NCBI RefSeq assembly: GCF_016918785.1
Contig: NZ_JAFFPT010000071.1
Span: forward strand, 124,001-188,000
DNA: 64,000 nucleotides
Direction of reading: 5' to 3'
Source: Leptospira ainazelensis
GTDB lineage: Bacteria; Spirochaetota; Leptospiria; Leptospirales; Leptospiraceae
Below are positions 34,642 through 47,817 of the stretch, one piece after another. The stretch's first letter is position 1, and the number at the start of each line of letters is the position of its first letter. Position numbers and translations under genes: made by a program. Below the pieces are notes generated by a model, which was given only the letters and a program-made list of their open reading frames with translations, made no database searches and was not told where the DNA came from.

Positions 34642-35730
34642 CTAAATCTTTCCTTTTTGCTTCCGAAAGGATCGCGGCGTCACACCCACTTCTTTTTTGA
34701 AAGTCGCGTTGAAAACGGAAAGCGAATTGAATCCGCTTTCAAACGCAATTGTTAGAATGGTTTTTTCGTCTTTGTTGAGAAGAGAATGTTTAGCCTCTTG
34801 GATTCGATGGAAGTTTACGAAAGAATTAAAATTCGTGTTCAAATATTGATTTAAAAGTTCCGAGAGCTGATGTGGGGAAATCTCCAACCTCTCCGCCATA
34901 GATTTTAAACTCAGACCGGAATCCAAATGTATTCTTTCCATTTTCATCAAAGAAACTACTCTCTTTTTCATTTCTTCCGGATCCAACCGACTCAGGGTGC
35001 TCTTTTCATATTGAAGACGACTCATCGTCTCGGAAAGAAGATTGAAAGTAATGGGGTAAATCTGACTTACAAAAAACGTATAAATGATAATGCAGAAAAA
35101 AAGAAAAAGAAGAAGCTGATACAGCTCTAAAAAGTGATCTTGAAACTCAAGTAAAAACCTGGTTCCGATCAATATACTAACCGAAGTAGAAATGAAAGCG
35201 ATCAGAAATATGACGACGATATGGAGGGGCCAGCGGATTCTTAAAAAATTTCCTTTAAAAATTCTAAAAAAATTTCTGGCAAGAACTGCCAAATATCCGC
35301 AAGGGACAAAGGAAACTACATAGTAAAGGACGTTGTATCGACTTTTAAAATCGGAGCTCAGATCCTGGAACGAAGGATTTCTGATAAAAACCAAAATCGT
35401 ATCGCAGAAATAATAAATCAAAAAAATCAGAGCAGGCAGAAGATGGACAAACATTTTTCCATCCGAAAATTGCCGGGCTCCGACTATCATATTAAAATAA
35501 ATAAAAAGAGAAGGCCCGATGAGAAGAATGAAAAAAATTTCCACCGCATAAAAATGGGAATATTCCATCCAGAATCGGCTGAGAATAAAAAACCCTTTGA
35601 GCTGAAAGATTCCCATCGAGGTAAAAATCCCAAAAAGAATCCAGTTTCTGATAGAAAATCCCTTCAAAATCTGCACGACCGCGAGCATAAATGAAAGAAG
35701 AGAACCGAATAAATAAATAGTATTTAGCAT
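34642..35730 (-). CDS. AraC-family transcriptional regulator with multi-span membrane N-terminus (copy 1)
   Basis: A 362-residue protein with about seven hydrophobic helices in residues 1-225 and a cytoplasmic AraC DNA-binding domain in the last 100 residues: SLKSMAERLEISPHQLSELLNQYLNTNFNSFVNFHRIQEAKHSLL, then TILTIAFESGFNSLSVFNATFKKEVGVTPRSFR. Both helix-turn-helices are intact. Such membrane AraC proteins can transduce envelope signals directly to promoters. A paralogue lies immediately upstream. Confidence 0.9.
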   Translation of the reverse strand: MLNTIYLFGSLLSFMLAVVQILKGFSIRNWILFGIFTSMGIFQLKGFFILSRFWMEYSHFYAVEIFFILLIGPSLFIYFNMIVGARQFSDGKMFVHLLPALIFLIYYFCDTILVFIRNPSFQDLSSDFKSRYNVLYYVVSFVPCGYLAVLARNFFRIFKGNFLRIRWPLHIVVIFLIAFISTSVSILIGTRFLLEFQDHFLELYQLLLFLFFCIIIYTFFVSQIYPITFNLLSETMSRLQYEKSTLSRLDPEEMKKRVVSLMKMERIHLDSGLSLKSMAERLEISPHQLSELLNQYLNTNFNSFVNFHRIQEAKHSLLNKDEKTILTIAFESGFNSLSVFNATFKKEVGVTPRSFRKQKGKI

Positions 35731-35973
35731 CTTACGATCTCTGAAAGATAAAAATTAATTCTCCTGAGTTCATTTCCAATGGACGATAGTGCATCGTAAA
35801 GAACTTACAGCGCCTCAAAACTCAATTTTACTTATCAGAATGATCAAGCTGCAAGGTTCTGTCCCCGTTTGGGAGAAACCTTATAATATCCTCCAATGTT
35901 TCCCATCTCTAAAGAGAAACAAAAAAATCTTTCGCAGATCGAAACTTTCAAAAATAACTTAAAAAAAAACTCC

Positions 35974-37122
35974 TCAATTCACAGTAAAATTTGTGGACGA
36001 GGAAGAAAAAACTTCCGCGTGATTCTCTCTAAATTGTTTCGGCGTCAATCCAGTTTCTATGTAAAAAGCACGATGAAATGCGGAAGTGGAATTGAATCCT
36101 ACTGCGACTCCGATTGACAAAACGGTTCGATCCGGGTCATCGAGAAGAATCCGTTTCGCAGCTTCCACTCGATACGAATTTATGAAACGATTAAAACTCA
36201 ATCCTAAATATTCGTTGATGAACGCTGAAAGGTGATGAACGGAAATTCCTATGTCCTCCGCCAAGGAAGGAAGTCTCAAGTCTTCGTCTAAATAGACCTT
36301 TTCCTCCTCAAAAAGAATTTTCAATTTTTTATCGACGGCTTGAAGATTGAGATTGGCAAGAAGATTGTATTTCGTCTGGGATTTCCGATCCGGGTAAGAA
36401 TTCCGTTCCATTTCCGATTCCTCGGAATCGGAGCCTCTGCCGTTTCCAACTTCGTTTTGAGAAAGGAAATTCAATCTCTCCTTTGGAATGATTTCGTGAA
36501 GAACGATCGGAGAAAGGAGGATAAAGTATTCATCGAGTAGAACCAACGTAGGATGAGAAGAGAATCCATAAGTTTGTTTGATCGCCTCCATCGCCTTTAC
36601 GACCAAAATCACCGTGAGAAAAGGAAGTATGTTCAACGTTTCTTCACCGGTTCTCCGAAAACGAATGAGAATATCTGCAAAAATCAGAATGTAATAGATG
36701 CAGATAAAAAAGGAAATCGATGAAATCAAATCAGGAAGCGAATTTTTCGGAAAAAATTTCCAAACTGCAACAATAAAACTCGAAGTCAAAATCGATTGAA
36801 TTCCGATTATGACCGGATCCATGAGCCTCCATTTGGAATCATAGCTCCGTTCTTTACTAACTTCCGATCTCAACTTTTTTTGAAAGTGGTAAAATACGAG
36901 AGCCGCCAAGATAGAAAAGAAAACAAAAAAGAATTCTAAGACCGAATAGAAAAAACCACCTTCCGTCGAAAAACTGGTAGCAGAATAAGACCAGAGAATA
37001 CATCCAAGGGAAAGAAAAAGAAGAGCTCGATACGATCCCAATTCATAAGATTCCTTTTTGAAACGTAACAGGCCTATCAGTATATAAAGCAGAGCTGATA
37101 TAGTTAAGAAACGATTGTCCAT
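35974..37122 (-). CDS. AraC-family transcriptional regulator with multi-span membrane N-terminus (copy 2)
   Basis: A 382-residue regulator with six to seven membrane helices (residues 1-215), a charged linker (GNGRGSDSEESEMERN) and a C-terminal AraC domain: RLPSLAEDIGISVHHLSAFINEYLGLSFNRFINSYRVEAAKRIL and VLSIGVAVGFNSTSAFHRAFYIETGLTPKQFR. Same layout as the neighbour 243 nt downstream but well diverged, so the duplication is old. Targets are unknown. Confidence 0.9.
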   Translation of the reverse strand: MDNRFLTISALLYILIGLLRFKKESYELGSYRALLFLSLGCILWSYSATSFSTEGGFFYSVLEFFFVFFSILAALVFYHFQKKLRSEVSKERSYDSKWRLMDPVIIGIQSILTSSFIVAVWKFFPKNSLPDLISSISFFICIYYILIFADILIRFRRTGEETLNILPFLTVILVVKAMEAIKQTYGFSSHPTLVLLDEYFILLSPIVLHEIIPKERLNFLSQNEVGNGRGSDSEESEMERNSYPDRKSQTKYNLLANLNLQAVDKKLKILFEEEKVYLDEDLRLPSLAEDIGISVHHLSAFINEYLGLSFNRFINSYRVEAAKRILLDDPDRTVLSIGVAVGFNSTSAFHRAFYIETGLTPKQFRENHAEVFSSSSTNFTVN

Positions 37123-37265
37123 AATTTCCCATTCATCGTAAAATCTATCTCATTATAATTCTACTGAGAAAAAAATTCCCCCGAAATGATAAATTCGGAG
37201 GAAAATAATCAATAGAATCCGGTGAAGTTTTTGGTTTCACAGCGTATCAGAAGATATCGTTTCTT

Positions 37266-37290
37266 ATAGTTCGCATAAACAACGAACTAT
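37266..37290. promoter_or_regulatory. Inverted repeat upstream of the AraC gene, candidate operator
   Basis: ATAGTTCG (37266-37273) and CGAACTAT (37283-37290) form a perfect 8-bp dyad with a 9-nt spacer, about 145 nt upstream of the AraC copy 2 start. It could be an autoregulatory site or a leader hairpin; there is no further evidence. Confidence 0.3.
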
Positions 37291-37313
37291 CTATAAATAG
37301 GGAATTGTTATTT

Positions 37314-37362
37314 TCTAAAAATGAGAAACCTCGACTTCGCTTAACAAACGAAATCGAGGTTT
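37314..37362 (-). terminator. Rho-independent terminator of the FecR lipoprotein gene
   Basis: AAACCTCGA-C-TTCG (37326-37339) pairs with CGAA-A-TCGAGGTTT (37349-37362): a 14-position stem with one mismatch and a 9-nt loop. On the minus strand it is followed by CTCATTTTTAG. It begins 11 nt after the stop codon. Confidence 0.75.
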
Positions 37363-37373
37363 GGCAAAAAGTC

Positions 37374-38303
37374 TTATTGAGGTTTGACTTGGTCTTTGAG
37401 AGATTTTCTGGAATTTTCCAAGGCTTCTTTGTCCTTATCGATGCCCGACTTGATGTTTTTTCTTTCTTCGTCTGCGGCATTTTTAATGGCTTCTTTTTCG
37501 GCCTTTCCGGATTCCTTAACTTCATCGATCATTCTTTTATTTTCTTCTTTTGTAGAATTGATCAGTTCCTGGTTTCTCTGTTTCTGTTCTTCCAGACCTT
37601 GGAGAATTCTTTCCTTGTTTTCCTTAAAATCTTTGAGAATTTCTTCGATCTGTTTTCTTTGTTCTTCCGTTACGGACTGAACTGTAGCGGCGTCTTCCTG
37701 AAGTTCCTTGAGTTCATCTTCGGACAACTTTTCTTCTTTCTGATTTTTACCATCCGAGGTCACTTTTTCCCCTGCATCCGCGACGTTGGTTTGGTCAGGG
37801 TTATCGTTATCCACGACTTCTACGGATCCGTCCGAAACGAGTGTTTCGGATTGATTCCCTTCGGCTTCTACTTGGAAATCGGTTCCACGAACGGCGGCGG
37901 TCACGGTCGGAGTGCTGACTTTGAAACCGGAAGATTTACCCAGTTTCGTACCGACCTTGGAAAAAATCTTTCCTTTGTTTAAACTCAAATCTGCATAAAT
38001 TTCCGAATTCTTTGAATCCACAAAAATCTTATTGAGAGTAAGAATCGTGTTTTCCTTTACACGGATGATCACGCCGTCCATCAGCTGAACGTCCGCATAA
38101 GAAGCCTTTCCGGTTTCGATTTTATCCTCCGGAAGAATGAATTCGGAAACCCCTACTTTCTTTTCCTTTCCGGCCTTATCCGTAAGTTTAACGGTTCCTT
38201 TGATAAAAGTAAAAACACCGCCCTGAAGGTCCTCTTTTTTGGATTTGCTACAGTCGATTGCGAATAAGACGATCAAAGCCAGGCATAAACCCTTTTGAAT
38301 CAT
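37374..38303 (-). CDS. FecR-domain lipoprotein with charged coiled-coil tail (LipL45-like class)
   Basis: A 309-residue lipoprotein with signal ending LFAIDC (Cys18). Residues about 28-170 form a FecR domain (FIKGTVKL, LPEDKIETGKASYADVQLMDG, LNKGKIFSKVG, KVSTPTVTAAVRGTDFQVE, VSDGSVEVVD). The C-terminal 120 residues are a Lys/Glu-rich coiled coil (EEQRKQIEEILKDFKENKER onward). In Leptospira, FecR-type lipoproteins such as LipL45 are known and membrane-associated. No fecI-type sigma gene is nearby, so a signalling role as in iron uptake is not supported. Confidence 0.82.
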   Translation of the reverse strand: MIQKGLCLALIVLFAIDCSKSKKEDLQGGVFTFIKGTVKLTDKAGKEKKVGVSEFILPEDKIETGKASYADVQLMDGVIIRVKENTILTLNKIFVDSKNSEIYADLSLNKGKIFSKVGTKLGKSSGFKVSTPTVTAAVRGTDFQVEAEGNQSETLVSDGSVEVVDNDNPDQTNVADAGEKVTSDGKNQKEEKLSEDELKELQEDAATVQSVTEEQRKQIEEILKDFKENKERILQGLEEQKQRNQELINSTKEENKRMIDEVKESGKAEKEAIKNAADEERKNIKSGIDKDKEALENSRKSLKDQVKPQ

Positions 38304-38540
38304 TCTGGTTCTCCCATTTATAAATTCTTTCCCGGCAAGGTAGCACGAAATTTATTTCTAGTCCAGAGTTTTCCCTCTTTTCGAACTCTTTGTGGAATAC
38401 GATTTGTCAAGAATTCTCAGTCTAATCGTTTTCAAAGCGAAAAGAACCAAAGAAAAGGGGTTGCCGTCTAAGTAGTGATTAGAAAATTGATCTTGGAACC
38501 TGTTTTTTAAGCGACCGGGAGAACCAACTCAGGAGAATCG

Positions 38541-38768
<228 letters not shown>

Positions 38769-38796
38769 TTCTACACTTTCTTTTTTGAAGAAATGC

Positions 38797-38825
38797 AAAA
38801 GGCGGCTTAAAGGCCGCCTTTTTTG
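38797..38825 (+). terminator. Rho-independent terminator after the ferredoxin gene
   Basis: GGCGGC-TTAAAG-GCCGCC followed by seven Ts, flanked by AAAA on the 5' side. It is 29 nt past the stop codon and is the clearest terminator in the window. Confidence 0.92.
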
Positions 38826-39054
38826 TTTCCAAAGCCTTTGTTGAGAAGCGAAAGGACAGATTTTTTTGAAATTTTCCCATTCTTCAACAAAACGTCTTCT
38901 GGAAAAAATTCTTCTCCTCACCCAAACTCGATCGGAAACCGGCTTGGCATTCCGGCCTACGCTCACTTCTCTTGTGAACTGCGCGAAGGATTTTCTTCTC
39001 GAAAAGCTACCGCGTTTGAGGCATTCGACTTCTCAAAAAAAGAAAAACTCGGAA

Positions 39055-41057
<2,003 letters not shown>

Positions 41058-41114
41058 TCTGGTTTATTTTCGGCAGTTTCTCCCAAAAGTATCGAAAAAA
41101 TCCCTCTTTTTAGA

Positions 41115-41738
41115 TCAACCCGGAGCTTTTGCGTCCTCTATGATCATCTCTCCAATGCGAATCAGACGTTTTAGAATCGATTCCACCTGATCATAGTCCT
41201 TGTAACAGGCTATCAACTTTTCCATCGGAGGTTGTAGGAGCGAAATCGCCTTTGCAGAGAGGACGAGAGAACCGAGGTTGTCTTCGTTTAACAAATGGAA
41301 GGATTCGAGTTCGGTTAAGAATCGGCTGATTTCCTTGATAAGAGCCTCGTCGGAAATATCGTTTTTTTCAAAATAAGATTCAATTTTTAGAATATAATCG
41401 GTAAGAACCTGTTTGATCCTCGCCTCGTCGTCGGTCGGTCTTCTTTTTGCGGTTAGAGAGTTGATAACTCCGTATTTCGACATCGCGGTTTCGTAATACG
41501 AATTTACTTCCTGTCTTTTGAAATGAACGATTCGAAAAAGTCGTAGGATTCCGACCAAACGATCCGGAAGATTTTTCCCTTCGTTGGTTTCCATGATTGC
41601 GACCCTACATTCGGACTCTTGAACCGAGAAGGTGGAAAGTTTTTCGAGAATACGATTCGTGCTGGAGCCGGAGGTATAAGCCCCCAACTCCTTCACGACC
41701 TCGAAAAAAATTCCGGTCTTATCCGATTCGGTCGTCAT
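41115..41738 (-). CDS. Hypothetical helical cytoplasmic protein
   Basis: A 207-residue protein without signal or membrane helix, almost entirely helical by composition, with charged heptad-like stretches (EARIKQVLTDYILKIESYFEKNDIS). I do not recognise it. It overlaps the cyclophilin gene upstream by 4 nt and lies 57 nt before the next gene of the fliM run. Confidence 0.7.
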   Translation of the reverse strand: MTTESDKTGIFFEVVKELGAYTSGSSTNRILEKLSTFSVQESECRVAIMETNEGKNLPDRLVGILRLFRIVHFKRQEVNSYYETAMSKYGVINSLTAKRRPTDDEARIKQVLTDYILKIESYFEKNDISDEALIKEISRFLTELESFHLLNEDNLGSLVLSAKAISLLQPPMEKLIACYKDYDQVESILKRLIRIGEMIIEDAKAPG

Positions 41739-42606
41739 GGTGTCGGGGTCGCTGCCGTTCTTTTATCCACGATCAAAACTTTTTGGATCGTAGTTTTTGA
41801 ATTTCCCGCGTTTACAATCTTGTCAACGACTTCGCTTCCGGAAATCAATTGTCCGAATACCGTATGAAGACCGTCCAAATGCGGAGTGTCGACTTGGTTG
41901 ATAAAAAATTGAGAACCGTTTGTATTCGGTCCTGCGTTTGCCATAGCGAGCGCGCCCTTTACGGCTCTATGAGAATTTAGAGTTTCATTGTATTTATATC
42001 CGGTTCTAAAAAGAATTTCTAGGACCGATAATTTTTTTGCGTCCTCAAAGGCTTTTTCGATCTGTTCCCTTTTGGATTCGGCTTCTTCTCTGCTTTTGAT
42101 TTGGAGTTCGTTAGCAACGGCTCTTTGCAATTGGTATTGATAGTAAGGCGCTTCTCCCGCTTTTAGTTTGTCCAAACCGAGGGATTTCCCGTTGATCTCG
42201 TCGTCGAACTCATACCCCGGTCCGCCGGTTCCGTCTCCTCTCGGACATCCTCCTTGGATCATAAAGTCTTTGATCACTCGGTGAAACGTAAGTCCGTCGT
42301 AAAAAGGTTTTTTCACCTTTTGTCCGAATCGAGTCGTGAATTCTTTTTCGCCTTGCGCGAGATCGATAAAATTCTGAACCGTCTTTGGCGCGTCCTGATC
42401 AAAAAGTTCCACCACAAGATTTCCTTGATTTGTTAGAAAGATCGCGTAGATCGCGGGTTTTTCCGGAAGAGGAACGACCGCGTTAGCCGGCCTAGGAACC
42501 ACAACGGAAGAAGGCGAATAAGCAACCGGTTGGTATCTCGATTCCGCAAACGGATTTCGATTGCAGGAAAAAAAACAAAGTAGGAGTAAGATCCCGGAAA
42601 ATTTTC

Positions 42607-42619
<13 letters not shown>
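41735..42619 (-). CDS. Peptidyl-prolyl cis-trans isomerase (cyclophilin), lipoprotein
   Basis: A 294-residue cyclophilin exported as a lipoprotein: signal ending LLCFFSC (Cys19). Catalytic landmarks are FHRVIKDFMIQGGCPRGDGTGGPGYEFDDE and, after an insertion of about 70 residues (ELQIKSREEAESKREQIEKAFEDAKKLS), GALAMANAGPNTNGSQFFI and HTVFGQLISG. The long charged insert in the middle of the domain is typical of some spirochaetal/Bacteroidetes cyclophilins. It assists folding in the periplasm. It overlaps argH by 13 nt. Confidence 0.93.
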
Positions 42620-44019
<1,400 letters not shown>

Positions 44020-44041
44020 AAGAACTTAGTCAGTTTATTTT

Positions 44042-44482
44042 TTACGGTTCTTTCTGGAAGTCTTCTTCCAAACCCTGAATCCAGTTTTTGAGGATTTCCA
44101 ATTCTTCCTTGGATATTTTTGAGTTTGGATGAAGAAGAACGTAATCTCCGAGAGGCATTTCTCCTTCTTCGAGCGCTTCCAGGATTTCGTCCCCTTTTTT
44201 GGCCTTTTCTTTTTTGCTCAGGGTTTCCCATTCCGAAAAATTCAACTCGGCTTTTCCTTCTTCCACGTGGTGATAGAGATAGACGTTGATCGGAAATACT
44301 TTTGTATACCAGGGCCAAACCGTAAGATCGGAATGACAATCGTAACAAGATTTCTTCAATATTTTTTTGACTTCGTCGACGGTTTGAATTTCATTCTCAT
44401 TCTTTCCACTTGGAACGCTCAGAGGGAGAAATTGAAGCAATACGACTGCGGTTATCAAAACGAGCAAAATTCTCTTTTTCAT
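44042..44482 (-). CDS. Haem-binding domain protein (c-type CxxCH)
   Basis: A 146-residue membrane-anchored or exported protein (hydrophobic residues 4-20). A single haem c motif CYDCH is at residues 46-50, followed by WPWYTKVFPINVYLYHHVEEGKAELNFSEW and GEMPLGDYVLLHPNSKISKEELEILKNW, the standard sequence of the Haem_bd family. It is periplasmic, with the Met of MPLGDY a possible axial ligand. First gene of the argH-fliM run. Confidence 0.88.
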   Translation of the reverse strand: MKKRILLVLITAVVLLQFLPLSVPSGKNENEIQTVDEVKKILKKSCYDCHSDLTVWPWYTKVFPINVYLYHHVEEGKAELNFSEWETLSKKEKAKKGDEILEALEEGEMPLGDYVLLHPNSKISKEELEILKNWIQGLEEDFQKEP

Positions 44483-44511
44483 ACGGGTTTACCTTGGATC
44501 ATTTCGATCTC

Positions 44512-44546
<35 letters not shown>

Positions 44547-44547
44547 C

Positions 44548-44578
<31 letters not shown>

Positions 44579-44588
44579 GGGAGAATGC

Positions 44589-45060
<472 letters not shown>

Positions 45061-45091
45061 ATTTAAAATCAAAAGATTAAAAGGAGAATTT

Positions 45092-46033
45092 ATGTCCGCA
45101 GGATTTATTTTCACGTTACTCTTCATTGCGTTGATCTATCTGATTCGGAAGACGTTTATCATCGTCCCGCAACAGTACTGTTTCGTCGTGGAAAGAGTCG
45201 GAGTTTTCAAAGGAGCTTTGGAAGCCGGATTTCACTTTCTTTGGCCGATCATCGAAATCGTAAAATACAGACAAAATCTAAAAGAGATAGCGATCGATAT
45301 TCCTCCCCAAATGTGTATCACAAAGGACAACGTGTCCATTGCCGTGGACGGAATTCTCTACCTAAAAGTTGTGGATCCGTATAAGGCTTCCTATGCGATC
45401 GAAAACTTTATGCTCGCGACACAACAACTCGCACAAACTACTCTGCGCTCCGAAATCGGAAAACTCATCCTCGATCAGACCTTTGCGGAAAGGGACGACA
45501 TCAATTCGCACGTTGTGCGCGCTTTGGACGAAGCCACCGATCCCTGGGGAATCAAGGTCACTCGTTACGAAATCAAGAACATTTCTCCTCCAAAGGAAAT
45601 TCTTCATGAAATGGAAGAACAGGTAAAGGCCGAACGTGTAAAACGGGCCGAGATCACGATCTCGGAGGGAGAAAAACTTTCTAGGATCAATCGTTCGGTC
45701 GGAGAAAGAGAGGAAGCGATCAACGTTTCCGAAGGGGAAAAGATGAAAAAGATCAACGAGGCCGACGGAAAGGCTTTGGAAATCGAAGTCATCGCCGCCG
45801 CCAAAGCAAAGGGAATTCAGATGATCGCGGAATCCATTTCGAGAGAAGGCGGTTCCGAAGCGGTAAACCTTCAAATCACCGAAGATTATCTCACGGGACT
45901 TGGAACAATTTTGAGCGAATCCAAAACTACGATCCTTCCCGCGGAACTCGCAAACATTGCGGGCGTTTTTGAAGGACTTTCCAAAGTGACCGGCAAACTT
46001 CCCGAGATCAAAGCGGGAAAGGAGGAGAAGTAA
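45092..46033 (+). CDS. SPFH/stomatin family protein (QmcA-like, copy 1)
   Basis: A 313-residue stomatin/prohibitin homologue with one N-terminal membrane helix (residues 4-22), the SPFH core (VPQQYCFVVERVGVFKGALEAGFHFLWPIIE, CITKDNVSIAVDGILYLKVVDPYKASY) and a coiled-coil tail rich in RAEITISEGEKLSRINR-type repeats. It would oligomerise as a membrane microdomain scaffold with NfeD. The downstream copy begins 1 nt after its stop. Confidence 0.93.
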   Translation: MSAGFIFTLLFIALIYLIRKTFIIVPQQYCFVVERVGVFKGALEAGFHFLWPIIEIVKYRQNLKEIAIDIPPQMCITKDNVSIAVDGILYLKVVDPYKASYAIENFMLATQQLAQTTLRSEIGKLILDQTFAERDDINSHVVRALDEATDPWGIKVTRYEIKNISPPKEILHEMEEQVKAERVKRAEITISEGEKLSRINRSVGEREEAINVSEGEKMKKINEADGKALEIEVIAAAKAKGIQMIAESISREGGSEAVNLQITEDYLTGLGTILSESKTTILPAELANIAGVFEGLSKVTGKLPEIKAGKEEK

Positions 46034-46034
46034 G

Positions 46035-46976
46035 ATGTTTTTTCAAACCGCACAAACCACTTTCGTAACCATATTCTGGACTCTATTCGGAATCTATTTT
46101 GCTTATAAACTCTATCGTTCGATCCGGATCGTCTCCGCTCAGGATTGTATCGTCGTGGAAAAATTCGGAAAATACAGCAGAACCTTACACGCGGGTCTTC
46201 ATCTTCTCTGGCCTTTTATCGAAAGAGACGCCTACTACCACACTCTCAAAGAACAGGCGACCGACGTTCCTCCGCAAACTTGTATCACAAAGGACAACGT
46301 AAAAGTCGAGATGGATGGAATTCTTTATCTGAAGGTTTTGGATCCTCACAAGGCGAGTTACGGAATCAACGACTATCAGTTTGCTTCTTCTCAACTTGCG
46401 CAGACTACGATGCGCGCGATCATCGGAACGATGGATCTGGACGTAACCTTTGAAACAAGGGACGCGATCAACAGCAAGATTCTCGAGGTTTTGGACTTAG
46501 CGACCGAATCCTGGGGAATCAAAGTCAACCGTTACGAAATCGTAAATATCACTCCGCCAAAGTCGATTTTGGAAGCGATGGAAAAAGAGAAAAAAGCTCA
46601 GATCACAAAAAAAGCCCAGATCTCCCTTTCCGAAGGGGACAGAGACGCGAGAATCAATCGATCTCTTGGTTTCAAAGAAGAAGCGATCAACAAGTCCGAA
46701 GGGGAAAAACAAAAACGGATCAACGAGGCCGAAGGGGTTGCAAAAGAAGTGGAAGCCATTGCCATCGCGACCGCAAAAGGAATCGAACTCCTCGCTCAGT
46801 CGATCAACTCCAAAGGTGGAAAGGACGCGGTCAAACTCAGAATCGGTCAGAAGTTCATCAAAGAATTTGAAAAGATCTCCGGTAAAAAAACCGAAATCGT
46901 TCTTCCGATGAATCTCACAAATTTCCGTTCCATCCTGAAATCGGTCTTAGGAACGATGGATTCGACCAAGGGATAA
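46035..46976 (+). CDS. SPFH/stomatin family protein (copy 2)
   Basis: A 313-residue paralogue of the upstream gene with identical length and order of parts: membrane helix at 9-26, SAQDCIVVEKFGKYSRTLHAGLHLLWPFIE, CITKDNVKVEMDGILYLKVLDPHKASYGINDY, and a coiled-coil tail with SEGDRDARINRS and SEGEKQKRINEAEGVAKEVEAIA. The tail ends differently. The pair probably builds a hetero-oligomer. Several hairpins follow. Confidence 0.93.
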   Translation: MFFQTAQTTFVTIFWTLFGIYFAYKLYRSIRIVSAQDCIVVEKFGKYSRTLHAGLHLLWPFIERDAYYHTLKEQATDVPPQTCITKDNVKVEMDGILYLKVLDPHKASYGINDYQFASSQLAQTTMRAIIGTMDLDVTFETRDAINSKILEVLDLATESWGIKVNRYEIVNITPPKSILEAMEKEKKAQITKKAQISLSEGDRDARINRSLGFKEEAINKSEGEKQKRINEAEGVAKEVEAIAIATAKGIELLAQSINSKGGKDAVKLRIGQKFIKEFEKISGKKTEIVLPMNLTNFRSILKSVLGTMDSTKG

Positions 46977-47009
46977 GAATTTTTGAAATCGTCCGCAAAA
47001 GAGCAGGAT

Positions 47010-47075
47010 TGAAATCCGAAATCCTACTCGGATTCGGATTTCAGCGTCTTACAAGTCTAAATAGGACTTGTTTTG
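47010..47075 (+). terminator. Two consecutive hairpins downstream of the SPFH operon
   Basis: TGAAATCCGAA (47010-47020) and TTCGGATTTCA (47033-47043) form a perfect 11-bp inverted repeat. It is followed by ACAAGTC-TAAATAG-GACTTGT-TTTG (47051-47075), a 7-bp stem with a short T run. The second is a weak terminator; the first could protect the 3' end of the mRNA. Confidence 0.5.
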
Positions 47076-47123
47076 TAGAAACAATCAAAACTCCGAAGTT
47101 TCCAAAAAAGACAAATCGGAAAC

Positions 47124-47155
47124 AAAAAAACCCGGCGAACGCGAGCCGGGTTTTT
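47124..47155. terminator. Bidirectional rho-independent terminator between SPFH and fliN genes
   Basis: AAAAAAA-CCCGGC...GCCGGG-TTTTT: a 6-bp GC stem with an 8-nt loop, A-tract on one side and T-tract on the other, so it can serve both converging transcription units. It is 40 nt beyond the fliN stop. Confidence 0.85.
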
Positions 47156-47194
47156 GATTCCAACAGAAAATTCGAATCTACGAATATTCTAAAA

Positions 47195-47722
47195 TTATAA
47201 TCTTCTACTTTGATCCACGATCTCGGTGATCTGAATCCCGTAAAAATCGTCCATCGCTACCAGTTTTCCGCGGCCCACCAAACGACCGTTTGCAAGAATA
47301 TCCAAGTCCTCTCCGACGTTCTTGTCGAGTTCCACGACGGTTCCTTCGTTCAGTCCGTTTACGTCCTTGATATACATGTTGGTTCTTCCCAGCTCCACGG
47401 TCAGAGCGAGATTTACGTCCATGAGCAAGTTTAAATTTGTGGATTGAGAGGGTGAAGTTTGACGACTGGATGGTCTTGGAGCCGAGGTCGGAGCCGCCGA
47501 AGGTCCAAGAGCCGCCGAAATATCCGCAAACGAAGGAGAATCCGATCCGCCACCGCCGCCAAAAGCGTCGCCGCCACCGCTTCCTCCGCCGCCTAAGAGA
47601 GAATCCAATTCTCCGCTTAGATTAAAATCGGACCCGCTGCCGCCGCCTCCGGCCGGTGCATCTCCCCCGCCGCCCGTTAAAAGCGCGTCTATGTCTTCCT
47701 GCGAGAGTGACCCTTCTCCCAT
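47195..47722 (-). CDS. fliN: Flagellar motor switch protein FliN with FliM-like N-terminal motif and Gly-rich linker
   Basis: A 175-residue FliN. The C-terminal 80 residues are the SpoA domain (LNLLMDVNLALTVELGRTNMYIKDVNGLNEGTVVELDK, LVAMDDFYGIQITEIVD). Residues 6-14 (LSQEDIDALL) match the CheY-binding peptide of FliM and FliY, and residues 15-95 are a Gly/Ser/Ala/Pro-rich linker with runs of four to five glycines. There is no CheC phosphatase domain, so it is neither a plain E. coli FliN nor a full FliY. Confidence 0.93.
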   Translation of the reverse strand: MGEGSLSQEDIDALLTGGGGDAPAGGGGSGSDFNLSGELDSLLGGGGSGGGDAFGGGGGSDSPSFADISAALGPSAAPTSAPRPSSRQTSPSQSTNLNLLMDVNLALTVELGRTNMYIKDVNGLNEGTVVELDKNVGEDLDILANGRLVGRGKLVAMDDFYGIQITEIVDQSRRL

Positions 47723-47817
47723 TTTTCCTTCTCCTAACCGAATCCGATAGTAAAGAAATCGACAGAATCCAAGATTCCTACAAGAGTATTTTCAGATTCT
47801 TACGAGGTATTATTCGA

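Noticed and set aside
37374..38303. FecR lipoprotein as part of a FecI-FecR iron signalling unit
   Set aside because: No ECF sigma factor or TonB receptor gene is adjacent and the protein is a lipoprotein with a coiled-coil tail, unlike FecR.
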